From positions 1 through 64,000 of the forward strand of contig NZ_QNFY01000003.1 in the NCBI RefSeq assembly GCF_003290185.1: a stretch of 64,000 bases of DNA, in the 5' to 3' direction. The stretch comes from Chryseobacterium lathyri. GTDB taxonomy: Bacteria; Bacteroidota; Bacteroidia; Flavobacteriales; Weeksellaceae. Positions 1-10,200 of this stretch are shown here, piece by piece. The position numbers were made by a program, and so were the translations under genes. How positions within the stretch are numbered: the stretch's first letter is position 1; every line of letters begins with the position of its first letter. The notes beneath the pieces are model-generated. The model did not search any database. It was not told the DNA's origin and saw nothing but the letters and a program-made list of their open reading frames with translations.

Positions 1-188
1 AATCTATATTTTTTAATGATATTTAAATTAATAATAATTAATTATTAATAATTAATTATTAAATTTTATTTATGATTAGAAATGTAATATAAATTTATTA
101 TTTTTATTCCCTAATAATTGATAAATGCTCTTTATGCCGAAAGGTTGCGAGTTGTGTTATATAATTTCCCAGTTATTATCTCAATATC
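1..188. other. AT-rich upstream region of the PKS operon
   Basis: This is non-coding sequence before the first synthase gene. Bases 24-68 are almost pure A/T and consist of repeated, partly palindromic TAATTAATTATTAA-like units. The stretch from 130 to 188 is more mixed and should hold the operon promoter, but I see no convincing -33 TTG / -7 TAnnTTTG pair. The window edge cuts off whatever lies further upstream. Confidence 0.4.
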
Positions 189-3100
189 ATGAATGCAATG
201 AAAAACTTAACCATTATTGGTGTAACGCCTTTTGAAAAGCCGGATGTTAATCTTATGCTGAAATTACATGAGGCAGGTGCGTTTCCCGTCTTAAGCTTAG
301 GACATGATTCAAAAGCAGCTCAGGAAGCGCTGAATCAAATGAACCAGACAGATATACCTTCTTATGGGATCTATCTGCCGAACGACAAATTTATATCCCT
401 TCAGATTCCCGAAAAAGTTAGGTTGGCCATCCTTCCGTCCGGTATTTTAATGAACCTTATACCGGATCTTCCTGTTATTTATCAGGTGACCAGTTTAGAT
501 GAAGCCAGGTTGGCCGAACAGTCTGGTGCCGAAGGGATTATTATCAAAGGCAATGAAGCAGGTGGCCTCGTAGGCTATGAGTCTACATTTGTATTATTTC
601 AGCGTGTCATCAAAGAAATTAATTCTGTTCCCGTTTGGATGCATGGAGGAGTAGGGATTCATACAACTGCTGCTGCCAAAGCACTGGGAGCAGCAGGTGT
701 TGTACTGGATAGTCAGCTAGCATTATTCCCCGAAAGTTCCGTTCCTCAGGAGATCAAAGACCTTTCCTCAAAACTGAATGGTACCGAAACTAAAATAATA
801 GCGAATCACCGGATATTGGTGAGACCCAACTCACCTGCGCTACCGGAAGATATCACGGCTGATGAGCTGAGACAATATTTTACTGATCTTGACCTAAACA
901 ACAGCTATATTCCTATGGGCCAGGATATTTCATTGGCAATAGATCTGTATGAAGATTTCAAAACCCTGAAAAAAATGATTTTTGGATTCAGAGAAGCCAT
1001 GTATGGTCATTTGAAGCAGGCTAAAGCACTTAAAGTGATCAGTGAGAATAATATAATGGCTCAAAAGCTGGGATTGCGTTACCCTATCGCACAGGGGCCA
1101 ATGACCCGTGTCAGCGATGTTCCGTTATTTGCCAATGCAGTAGCAGATGCAGGCGCTTTGCCTTTTGTCGCTTTATCATTGTTGAAAGGTGAGCAGGCGA
1201 AAGCTTTGGTGATGGAAACCAAAAAACTGGCTGGTGAAAAAACGTGGGGTGTAGGTATTCTTGGATTTGCCCCTCAGGAATTGAGAGAAGAACAGACATC
1301 CTATATATTGGAAGCTAAACCTCCCGTAGTTCTTATTGCCGGAGGAAGACCTGCACAGGCTAAGGTATTTGAAAAGGCGGGAATTACAACTTTCCTTCAC
1401 GTTCCTTCTCCTGCATTGCTGGATATTTTCCTAAAAGAAGGCGCTACCAACTTCATCTTTGAAGGCCGTGAATGCGGTGGTCACGTAGGTCCGCTTTCCA
1501 GCATGGTGCTTTGGGAAAAACAGATTGAACGTATTTTAAAAGAAGAACATCCTGAAAATATCAGTGTATTTTTTGCGGGCGGAATTCATAATGCATTTTC
1601 AACAGCATTCGTTTCTATCATGGCAGCTCCGTTAGCAGCAAGAGGCGTAAAGGTTGGAGTACTGATCGGAACAGCCTATCTCTATACGGAAGAAGCTGTA
1701 CGTACCGGAGCTATTCAGGAAGAATTCCAGGTGCAGGCTATGCAGGCAAAAGACACAGTTTTACTGGAAACAGCACCGGGACATGAAACACGTTGTTTAA
1801 ATACAGCTTTTGCTAAACATTTCAGCACCGAGAAAATTAAACTTCTGGCAGCCGGAATGGATAAAAAAGAAGTTTGGGAACAGCTTGAAAAACTAAATGT
1901 GGGCAGGCTTAGAATTGCTGCAAAAGGAATTGACCGTCAGGGAGACAAGTTGGTTAATGTTCCTAAAAACGAGCAGCTGGATCTTGGAATGTACATGATC
2001 GGTCAGGTGGCTACGATGCAAAACCGGGTGATTTCCCTTGCATCCCTTCATCAGAATGTAAGTATTGATAACTATAAATACATTGAAGAGGCGGCTTTAC
2101 CGGAACAGCCGGTATTCACAGAAAAACCTCTGGATGTAGCGATTGTCGGGATGGAATGTATTTTCCCGGGCGCTAAAAACCTTGAAGAGTACTGGCGAAA
2201 CATCATTTTAGGAAGAGACAGTGTCACAGAAGTTCCCGATGAGCGCTGGAACAAAGAACTTTACTATCAACCGGATTCAGACGGACCGGATGTATCTCAT
2301 TCCAAATGGGGAGGATTTATTCCAAAAATTGATTTTGATCCTTTGGCCTTCGGAATTCCTCCACAATCCCTTGCTGCCATTGAACCCACACAGCTGTTGA
2401 CCTTATTGGTTGCCAAGCGTGCGATGGAAGATGCAGGCTATGGAGAAAAACACATCAACAGAGAAAATATTTCTGTTATTATAGGCGCTGAAGGCGGTAA
2501 TGATCTCGCCAACAGCTATAGTTTCAGAGGATACTATAAACAGGTTTTCGGAGAACTTCATGAAGAAGTGAAACAGGCATTTCCCCATACGACGGAAGAT
2601 TCATTTCCTGGTATTTTGGCTAATGTGATCGCAGGGAGAATTACAAACCGTCTGGATCTGGGGGGAAGAAATTTTACCGTAGATGCGGCGTGTGCTTCTT
2701 CTCTGGCAGCTATTGATCTGGCCTGTCAGGAACTTGTATTAGGCAAATCCGATATGGTTCTTGCCGGAGGAGCGGATTTACACAACGGAATCAATGATTA
2801 TCTGATGTTTTCCAGTACGCATGCACTTTCCAGAAAAGGAAGATGCGCGACATTTGACGGAGAAGCCGACGGAATTGCCCTTGGAGAAGGAGTGGCAATC
2901 CTTGTCTTAAAAAGATACGAAGATGCTGTTAGAGATGGCGACCGTATTTATTCTGTGATCAAAGGAGTAGGAGGGTCAAGTGACGGAAAAGCGTTAGGTC
3001 TTACAGCCCCTAGAAAAATAGGACAGGTACGGGCGTTGGAACGCGCGTACACCCAGGCAGGAATCAGTCCTGCGTCAGTTGGTTTAGTGGAAGCCCATGG

Positions 3101-6100
3101 AACTGGAACTGTAGTAGGAGATAAAACTGAACTGAGTGCACTGACCAATTTATTCAGCCGTTCAGGAGCCATACCGGGACAGACTCACTTAGGTTCTGTA
3201 AAGACACAAATCGGGCATACCAAATGTGCGGCAGGATTAGCCGGACTGATCAAAGCTTCACTGGCGGTATACCACGGCGTAAAACCACCAACACTTCATT
3301 TACAGCAGCCTAATGCTTATTATAATGCCCAAACCAGTCCTTTTGCTTTTTATGCAGAAAGTGGATTATGGGGCGAGAAAAACCGTTATGCAGGGATCAG
3401 TGCTTTTGGATTCGGGGGAACCAATTTCCATACGGTCATTGCCAACCATCCTAAGGAAGACGATTCTGCTGTATTGCAATCGTGGCCGTCAGAATTGTTT
3501 GTATTCCGCGGGGATACGTATGAGGATGCGAAAATTCAATTGTCACAGATCAAATCTTTATTAGAGGTTAACGGTGATATTCCATTAAAAGATATGGCTT
3601 ACAGCTTAGCAGTAGGCTCAGAAAAACCAATTCAGTTAACCATCGTTGCTGATACCGCCGAACATTTGATGATGAACATCGAACTGGCACTATCCGGCAT
3701 TGAAAGTAAAGACACTTTCACGGTGAATAAACGTGACGGTAAAGTAGCTTTCCTTTTCCCCGGACAGGGCAGTCAGAGAATCAATATGGCCCGCGATCTG
3801 TTCGTCGCTTTTCCGGCCATGCGTAACCTGATTGAAGGATATCCTGAATTGGAGAAAGTAGTTTTCCCTTCAGCAACATTTGATGAAGCTGCTTTAAAAC
3901 AACAGAAAGAAACCATTAAAGATACCCGTCTGGCGCAACCTATCTTAGGAATGGTTGACCTGGCTTTAGCTAAATTTCTGAAATCACTGGACATCGTTCC
4001 GGATATGGTGGCAGGTCACAGTTATGGTGAATTACCAGCTTTATGTTTTGCCGGAGTGTTTGAAGAAGAAAAACTGGTTGATCTAAGTATTCAAAGGGCT
4101 CATGCCATTCTGGATTCAGTAGAAGGAGGTGATCCGGGAACTATGATTGCGGTAAGCGCAACAAGAGAACAGTTGCAGCCGGTATTAGACAAAACAGAAG
4201 GTTGTTATCCGGTTAATTATAATGCTCCGACCCAATGTGTAGTGGCAGGAAGTACGCCTGCCATCAATAAATTAATGGAAACCCTAAAACAGGAACGCAT
4301 CTCTGCAAAGAAATTAGAAGTTGCGTGTGCATTCCACAGCCCATTATTGGCCAAGTCTAAAGGCTTATATGATGAGGTTTTAAAAGACATTCCTTTTCAG
4401 GAAATGCAGATTCCGGTTTGGTCGAATACAACTGCGGAAACCTATCCAACAAGTCCATCGGAAATCAAAGAAAGACTCACGGATCATTTGGTAAAGCCGG
4501 TAAGATTTGTAGAGGAACTTCAGGCGATGTATGAAGACGGAGCCAGAATATTCATCGAAGTAGGCCCTGGAAAAGTCCTTTCCGGACTGACTAAATCCTG
4601 CTTGGAAAAAGATCAGCTGATCCTGTATGTAGAAGACAGCAACCGAAATAAACTGAGCCATCTTCTTTCCATGCTGGCACAATATCTGGGAACAGGCCGA
4701 AGCTTCAGCATTGAAAAACTTTTCGACGGCCGTAATGCCAGACTGATTCAGATAGACCAGCCTGAACTGTATAAGAAAAATCCAGCCATCTGGCGTGTGA
4801 ACGGACAAATGGCGCATCCAACCACAGGTAATCTGCCGGCTAATGGTGCATTACCGATATTAAATCCTATTCCCATGAACAATTTTACGAATAACCAACC
4901 AGCCCCTGTAGCCGAATCTCAGCCTGCTGCTGAACGTATGCTTCAGGAATATTTAAATACCATGAAACAGCTAATTCAGGCACAGCGTGATGTGATGCTT
5001 TCCTTCCTGGGACAGAATCCACAAGTCAGCCCTGCACCTGTTTATGCTGCGCCGGTACAAGCACCTGTGAACGATCGTTTGGTGACGATTCCTGCACAGC
5101 CGGTCCATGTAGAAAAGCCAGCTGCTGTTGCGGTAAAACAGGCTCCGGTAAAAGATATTAAAACCCTGTTGCTACAGGTGGTCAGCGATAAAACAGGATA
5201 TCCACCCGAAATGCTCGGTATGGAAATGGACCTGGAAGCAGATTTGAGTATTGACTCTATCAAAAGGGTAGAAATCATTGGAACACTTCGCAGTGAGTTG
5301 GGAGCGCTTACATCAGGTAATGCCGATGAAGATACGATCATGGAAAAATTAGCATCGATCAAAACGTTAAGCGGTCTGGTTTCCTGGTTGACAGAATTAA
5401 CTGGAACTCCAATAGCAGCTCCTGAAAAAAACGGAACTGCAGTAACACCAGCAGCAGGTGTAGAAAGTAAATCAGCATTCTCTCTTGAAGAGCTTCAAAA
5501 TATAATTCTGGATATTGTCAGTGAGAAAACGGGTTATCCAAAGGAAATGCTTGGATTGGATCTTGACCTTGAAGCAGATTTGAGCATTGACTCTATTAAA
5601 AGAATGGAAATTATCGGAGACCTTAAAACCAAAATCGGATTCGGGGAAGATATGGACCAGGCGGATGATCTGATGGAAAAACTGGCTGCCATTAAAACGT
5701 TAAAAGGACTGGCCTCATGGATCAGTGAAATGAGTGGAAACACCGAGGCTGAACCGGTACAGAACTTATTGTCACGTCTTCGTTTTGACCTGACTCCAAC
5801 CGATGTTTCTACAGAGCAGAATACAGAAATCATAAAGGGAAAACGTTTTGCCATTACTCAGGACAACAGTCCGCAAACGATGGCGATCAAAAATACCCTT
5901 GAAAAATATGGCGCTATTGCAGAATTGGTGGATACGGAAAGAGATCTTAAAGATTTTGACGGACTCATCATTCTGGATCTGTTCTCCTCAACCGTAAAAC
6001 ACAGCATCATTGATCACGTAGATCAGATCAAGAAACTGGATCTTGATAAAGCCAAATGGGTGTATCTGATTTCAGATATTCCGGCCCATATTCAGGAATT

Positions 6101-7193
6101 GACTGATACCCGTCTTTTGCGTCATTACAAAGGCTATCCTGGACTTTTCAAAAGTTTAGCCAGAGAATTTGAACAGACCTCCTGCAGGCTGATCAGTCTG
6201 AGTACACCACAGGAAGTTGATCAGATTACAGAGATCACTTTAAAAGAAATATTAACCACAGATAAACCTTCCGAAGTCGTTTACAAACACGACCAAAGGC
6301 ATAAAATAGAGATCATCCCTTCTCCATTGTCAACAAGTCTTGAAGAAGCCCATATCCAACTGGATCAGGAATCTGTAGTCTTGGTACTTGGAGGCGGACA
6401 GGGAATCACTTCTGAATTGGTGAAGCATATGTCCGAAGCATATCCATGCACCTATATTCTTGTGGGAAGATCAGCAGATCCCAGGGATGTCATAGCAGAC
6501 CTTAAAGAAGTGGAAGCCATGAAAACCAAGGAAGAAATAAGAAGCTATCTTATTAAAACCGGAAAATTCACTTCTCCTTCCGAAATAGAAAAAGAGACCG
6601 TAAGAATTTTTAAAAACAATCAGATCTTGCGTACCATCCGTGATATGGAACAGCTTGGAAGTACGGTGGTCTATCAGTCCTTAGATCTTTGTGACGAAGA
6701 AGGATTATCAGATTTGATCAAAAATATTTACGATAAGTACGCCCGTTTAGACGGAGTCATTCATGGAGCAGGTCTTTTGGAAGACAAACTGTTCAGACAG
6801 AAGACATCCAGCTCATTTGAGCGTGTATTCGATACAAAAGTAAAACCGCTTCGTGTATTGGCAGAACAACTTCGAGCTGACTGTCAGTTTGTAGTGCTCT
6901 TCTCAAGTATCGCTTCGGTATATGGAAATAAAGGTCAGACAGATTATGCTGCGGCCAACTCTGTACTGGATGATTATGCGAAAGCTTTAAACAAAAAATT
7001 AAAAGGAAAAGTAATCTCCATCAACTGGGGCCCATGGAAAGGAGCCGGAATGGTTTCATCGACTCTGGAAACAGAATATGAACGTCGCGGTATTTCTTTA
7101 ATTCCATTGGACCAGGGGAAAGAAATTTTCCTTAATGAGATCAAATACGGAACCGAAAGTCAAGTATTGATCATGTCCGGAAACAACTGGTAA
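189..7193 (+). CDS. PUFA-synthase-like type I PKS (ER-ER-KS-AT-ACP-ACP-KR)
   Basis: A 2334-residue iterative synthase related to PfaA and PfaD. Residues 1-275 and about 285-640 are two FMN-barrel segments of the nitronate monooxygenase/PfaD enoyl reductase type. The second keeps an ECGGH motif, while the first has EAGGL and may be degenerate. The KS spans about 645-1090, with active Cys835 in DAACASS and later EAHGTGT and GHTKC histidine motifs. The AT spans about 1180-1480, with FPGQGSQ and GHSYGE (Ser1278). Two ACPs carry DSI phosphopantetheine sites at Ser1690 and Ser1802. The KR lies in about 1960-2334, with a GGGQGI nucleotide motif and an FSS...YAAAN active site. It should extend and reduce acyl chains with the next protein. 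The start is the first ATG at 189; ATG 198 is also possible. Domains are clear; the product is not known. Confidence 0.9.
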   Translation: MNAMKNLTIIGVTPFEKPDVNLMLKLHEAGAFPVLSLGHDSKAAQEALNQMNQTDIPSYGIYLPNDKFISLQIPEKVRLAILPSGILMNLIPDLPVIYQVTSLDEARLAEQSGAEGIIIKGNEAGGLVGYESTFVLFQRVIKEINSVPVWMHGGVGIHTTAAAKALGAAGVVLDSQLALFPESSVPQEIKDLSSKLNGTETKIIANHRILVRPNSPALPEDITADELRQYFTDLDLNNSYIPMGQDISLAIDLYEDFKTLKKMIFGFREAMYGHLKQAKALKVISENNIMAQKLGLRYPIAQGPMTRVSDVPLFANAVADAGALPFVALSLLKGEQAKALVMETKKLAGEKTWGVGILGFAPQELREEQTSYILEAKPPVVLIAGGRPAQAKVFEKAGITTFLHVPSPALLDIFLKEGATNFIFEGRECGGHVGPLSSMVLWEKQIERILKEEHPENISVFFAGGIHNAFSTAFVSIMAAPLAARGVKVGVLIGTAYLYTEEAVRTGAIQEEFQVQAMQAKDTVLLETAPGHETRCLNTAFAKHFSTEKIKLLAAGMDKKEVWEQLEKLNVGRLRIAAKGIDRQGDKLVNVPKNEQLDLGMYMIGQVATMQNRVISLASLHQNVSIDNYKYIEEAALPEQPVFTEKPLDVAIVGMECIFPGAKNLEEYWRNIILGRDSVTEVPDERWNKELYYQPDSDGPDVSHSKWGGFIPKIDFDPLAFGIPPQSLAAIEPTQLLTLLVAKRAMEDAGYGEKHINRENISVIIGAEGGNDLANSYSFRGYYKQVFGELHEEVKQAFPHTTEDSFPGILANVIAGRITNRLDLGGRNFTVDAACASSLAAIDLACQELVLGKSDMVLAGGADLHNGINDYLMFSSTHALSRKGRCATFDGEADGIALGEGVAILVLKRYEDAVRDGDRIYSVIKGVGGSSDGKALGLTAPRKIGQVRALERAYTQAGISPASVGLVEAHGTGTVVGDKTELSALTNLFSRSGAIPGQTHLGSVKTQIGHTKCAAGLAGLIKASLAVYHGVKPPTLHLQQPNAYYNAQTSPFAFYAESGLWGEKNRYAGISAFGFGGTNFHTVIANHPKEDDSAVLQSWPSELFVFRGDTYEDAKIQLSQIKSLLEVNGDIPLKDMAYSLAVGSEKPIQLTIVADTAEHLMMNIELALSGIESKDTFTVNKRDGKVAFLFPGQGSQRINMARDLFVAFPAMRNLIEGYPELEKVVFPSATFDEAALKQQKETIKDTRLAQPILGMVDLALAKFLKSLDIVPDMVAGHSYGELPALCFAGVFEEEKLVDLSIQRAHAILDSVEGGDPGTMIAVSATREQLQPVLDKTEGCYPVNYNAPTQCVVAGSTPAINKLMETLKQERISAKKLEVACAFHSPLLAKSKGLYDEVLKDIPFQEMQIPVWSNTTAETYPTSPSEIKERLTDHLVKPVRFVEELQAMYEDGARIFIEVGPGKVLSGLTKSCLEKDQLILYVEDSNRNKLSHLLSMLAQYLGTGRSFSIEKLFDGRNARLIQIDQPELYKKNPAIWRVNGQMAHPTTGNLPANGALPILNPIPMNNFTNNQPAPVAESQPAAERMLQEYLNTMKQLIQAQRDVMLSFLGQNPQVSPAPVYAAPVQAPVNDRLVTIPAQPVHVEKPAAVAVKQAPVKDIKTLLLQVVSDKTGYPPEMLGMEMDLEADLSIDSIKRVEIIGTLRSELGALTSGNADEDTIMEKLASIKTLSGLVSWLTELTGTPIAAPEKNGTAVTPAAGVESKSAFSLEELQNIILDIVSEKTGYPKEMLGLDLDLEADLSIDSIKRMEIIGDLKTKIGFGEDMDQADDLMEKLAAIKTLKGLASWISEMSGNTEAEPVQNLLSRLRFDLTPTDVSTEQNTEIIKGKRFAITQDNSPQTMAIKNTLEKYGAIAELVDTERDLKDFDGLIILDLFSSTVKHSIIDHVDQIKKLDLDKAKWVYLISDIPAHIQELTDTRLLRHYKGYPGLFKSLAREFEQTSCRLISLSTPQEVDQITEITLKEILTTDKPSEVVYKHDQRHKIEIIPSPLSTSLEEAHIQLDQESVVLVLGGGQGITSELVKHMSEAYPCTYILVGRSADPRDVIADLKEVEAMKTKEEIRSYLIKTGKFTSPSEIEKETVRIFKNNQILRTIRDMEQLGSTVVYQSLDLCDEEGLSDLIKNIYDKYARLDGVIHGAGLLEDKLFRQKTSSSFERVFDTKVKPLRVLAEQLRADCQFVVLFSSIASVYGNKGQTDYAAANSVLDDYAKALNKKLKGKVISINWGPWKGAGMVSSTLETEYERRGISLIPLDQGKEIFLNEIKYGTESQVLIMSGNNW

Positions 7194-7212
7194 ACCTCTG
7201 TATACGATAACT

Positions 7213-10200
7213 ATGAAAAAAACAGATGTTGCTGTTATTGGCTTATCCTGTGTCTTTCCCGGGGCACAGGATGCCCATACTTTTTGGCAGAATATTGTCA
7301 ATAAAGTAGATTCCACCCAATTGGCCCCTGCTGATCGGATTGATCCTGTACACTTTAGTGATGCTACCAGTCCTGTCGACAGATTTTACTGTCAGCGCGG
7401 TGGATTTATTTCAGATTATGAATTTGATCCTACGGCTTTTGGAATTCTCCCGTTAGCAGTAGAAGGCACCGAGCCGGATCATTTATTAACCCTTGATCTG
7501 GTGCAGAAAGCGTTGGAAGATGCCGGTGTATTTCAAAAGGGAACATCTCTTGAAAAAACAGGAATCATTATCGGTAAAGGAAACTATACCGGTCCCGGCG
7601 CGACACGTGCCATTGAAATCGTGCGCACCGGAGAACAGATTTCTTCGCTGTTGCAGGAATTACTGCCTCAGGTATCTTCAGCAGATATCGAAAAGGTGAA
7701 ACATGCTTTCCAGGAAAGAAAAGGCCGTTTTGCCGCAGATACAGCCATGGGACTGATTCCCAATCTGGTTGCTTCTTTAGTCGCGAATCGTTTCAATCTG
7801 GGAGGCGCTGCTTTTACAGTAGATGCTGCCTGTGCCAGTGCCCTGATTGCAGTAGATCATGCCGTTCAGGAACTCAACCGTGGCCGTTGTGATATGGTCA
7901 TTGCGGGAGGTGTACATACCGGACAGAATGCCGCTTTCTGGAGTATTTTTGCCCAGTTGGGAGCTTTGTCTCACCAACAGCAGATCAAGCCGTTCAGTAT
8001 GGATGCAGACGGTTTATTAATTGGTGAAGGCTGTGGTTTCGTCGTGTTAAAGCGATTGGAAGACGCAGTCCGTGATCAGGATAAAATCTATGCCGTGATC
8101 AAAGGTGTTGGAGTTAGCAGCGATGGGAATGGAACCAGTGTCATGAGTCCATCCGTTAAAGGTCAGCTTAAAGCTTTACAACAGGCCTGGATCAATGCGG
8201 ATCTGGACGAAAAGCAGATCGGTTATCTGGAAGCCCACGGAACAGGGACACCGCTTGGAGATAAAACAGAACTTCAGACCCTGGCTCAGTTCTTTACTAA
8301 AGAAGAAACAACGCAGGCTGCAGGAATCGGTTCCGTTAAATCCAATATCGGACATGCTATGCCGGCTGCCGGGATCGCAGGTTTAATCAAGACCTGTCTG
8401 GCGCTTCATCATGATACTTTACCGCCTACACTGTATTGTGAAAATCCAATTGCAGATATGGAGCAGACCCGTTTTGCTCCGGTACAGGAACCTAAAAGCT
8501 GGTCAAAAACAGGCTTGCCGAAAGTAGCGGCAGTCAATGCCTTCGGATTTGGAGGGATCAATGCACACGTCGTTTTGGAAGGCTATGATATGCCGAAAAA
8601 GGACCGTGTTTTAGTATTGGCAAGACCTACCCATGAAGAACTGCTTTCAGCTTTAAAAAACAACGACAACAGAGTAGGAGAAGGGGATTACCGGATTGCT
8701 TTATTCGACCCGACCCCTGAAAGAATAGAAAAAGCGACTAAAATTGTAGCTAAAAATAATCCATGGCGCAATAAACAGGATATCTGGTACACCAACACCC
8801 CTTTACTGAAAGATGGAGGTAAAATCGCTTTCGTATTTCCGGGTCTGGATGGCCTTGCAAAAGGAGAAGTGGACAGTGTGAGCCGTTATTTTGGATTAAC
8901 CGAACCTATCGAAACAGAAGGGGAAGGTTTATTAAGCGATGCATTGGGAATTTTCAACAAATGCAGCATCCTTGATAACGCCCTGAAAAAACTGGGAATT
9001 GTTCCGGATATGAACGCGGGACACAGCCTGGGAGAATGGCTGGCAGGATACTCCTCAGAACTGGCAGAAGTGAATTCCGTTAAAGCTTTGATTGATGTTC
9101 TGAATCCGGAAACCTTTGAATTAAAAGATTCCAGATTTATTGCCATCGGAGCGGGAATTGATGCGGTGAAACCTTTTATCGATGCCATTCCCAATCTTTA
9201 TATTTCCAATGACAACTGTCCCAATCAGGTAATCCTTTGTGGCAGTAATGCAGCCTTGGATGAGCTGGTTCCATTGTTAAAATCAAAACAGATCTTTCAT
9301 CAGATCCTGCCGTTCCAGTCCGGTTTTCACTCACCGTTTATCGCTGATAAACTGGATGTGATCTTAGCAGGAATGGAAAAAGCGCAGTTTCAACAGACGA
9401 AAATCCCGTTGTGGTCTGCAACGACTTTAGAACCGTATCCTGCCGATCAGGATGCGATCAGAAAACTAAGCGCAGAGCATTTGGTGCAGCCGGTCCGTTT
9501 CCGTGAACTGACGGATAAACTGTATGAAGAAGGCGCAAAATTCTTTATTCAAATTGGTACCGGAGGACTGATCGGGTTTATTGATGATACTTTGAAAGGA
9601 AAAGCATTCAGTACGATTGCTTCCAGCGTGGCTACAAGATCTGCCCTGGCTCAGCTGCAACGTGTGGTAGCCGCATTATTTGTGGAAGGTAAAACCGTAG
9701 CATTAGACTTTCTAGAAATACAAAACCAATCTAAAAAATCATCAGGAAAGGGAATCAAGTTACAGCTAGGTTCACCGATCATCCGTGATTTTAAAGAAAT
9801 TCAAAATTTGGCTCAGTCTTTTGAGATGCCAAAACAAAATACGGTTTCAGCAGCGGTAGCTAAGACAGGTCACCCTCTGGTTCAGGCTTTCCAGGAAAAT
9901 ATCACTGATATGATCCGGATGCAGGAAGAAGTATTGGCCCTGTTTCAAAACCGCCCGGAAATTACAGTTCCAAGACCTGTGGTTTCTGGAGCACCTGCCA
10001 GCAAAAATTTCTCGAAACTTCTGTATGTCACTTTAGATACGCATCCTTACCTCATCGATCACAGTTTATTGAGACAGCCGAAAGGATGGACCAATGTCTC
10101 TGATATGGAACCGGTGATCCCGATGACCATGATTTTTGAGCAGTTAGCAGAAATAGCACAGGCTGAAATACCGGGAACCCGCGTTCATAAAATCATGAAT

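Noticed and set aside
4380..4817. 145-codon minus-strand open frame inside the first PKS gene
   Set aside because: It is antisense to the KS-AT coding frame, has no recognisable family and follows from codon bias on the other strand.
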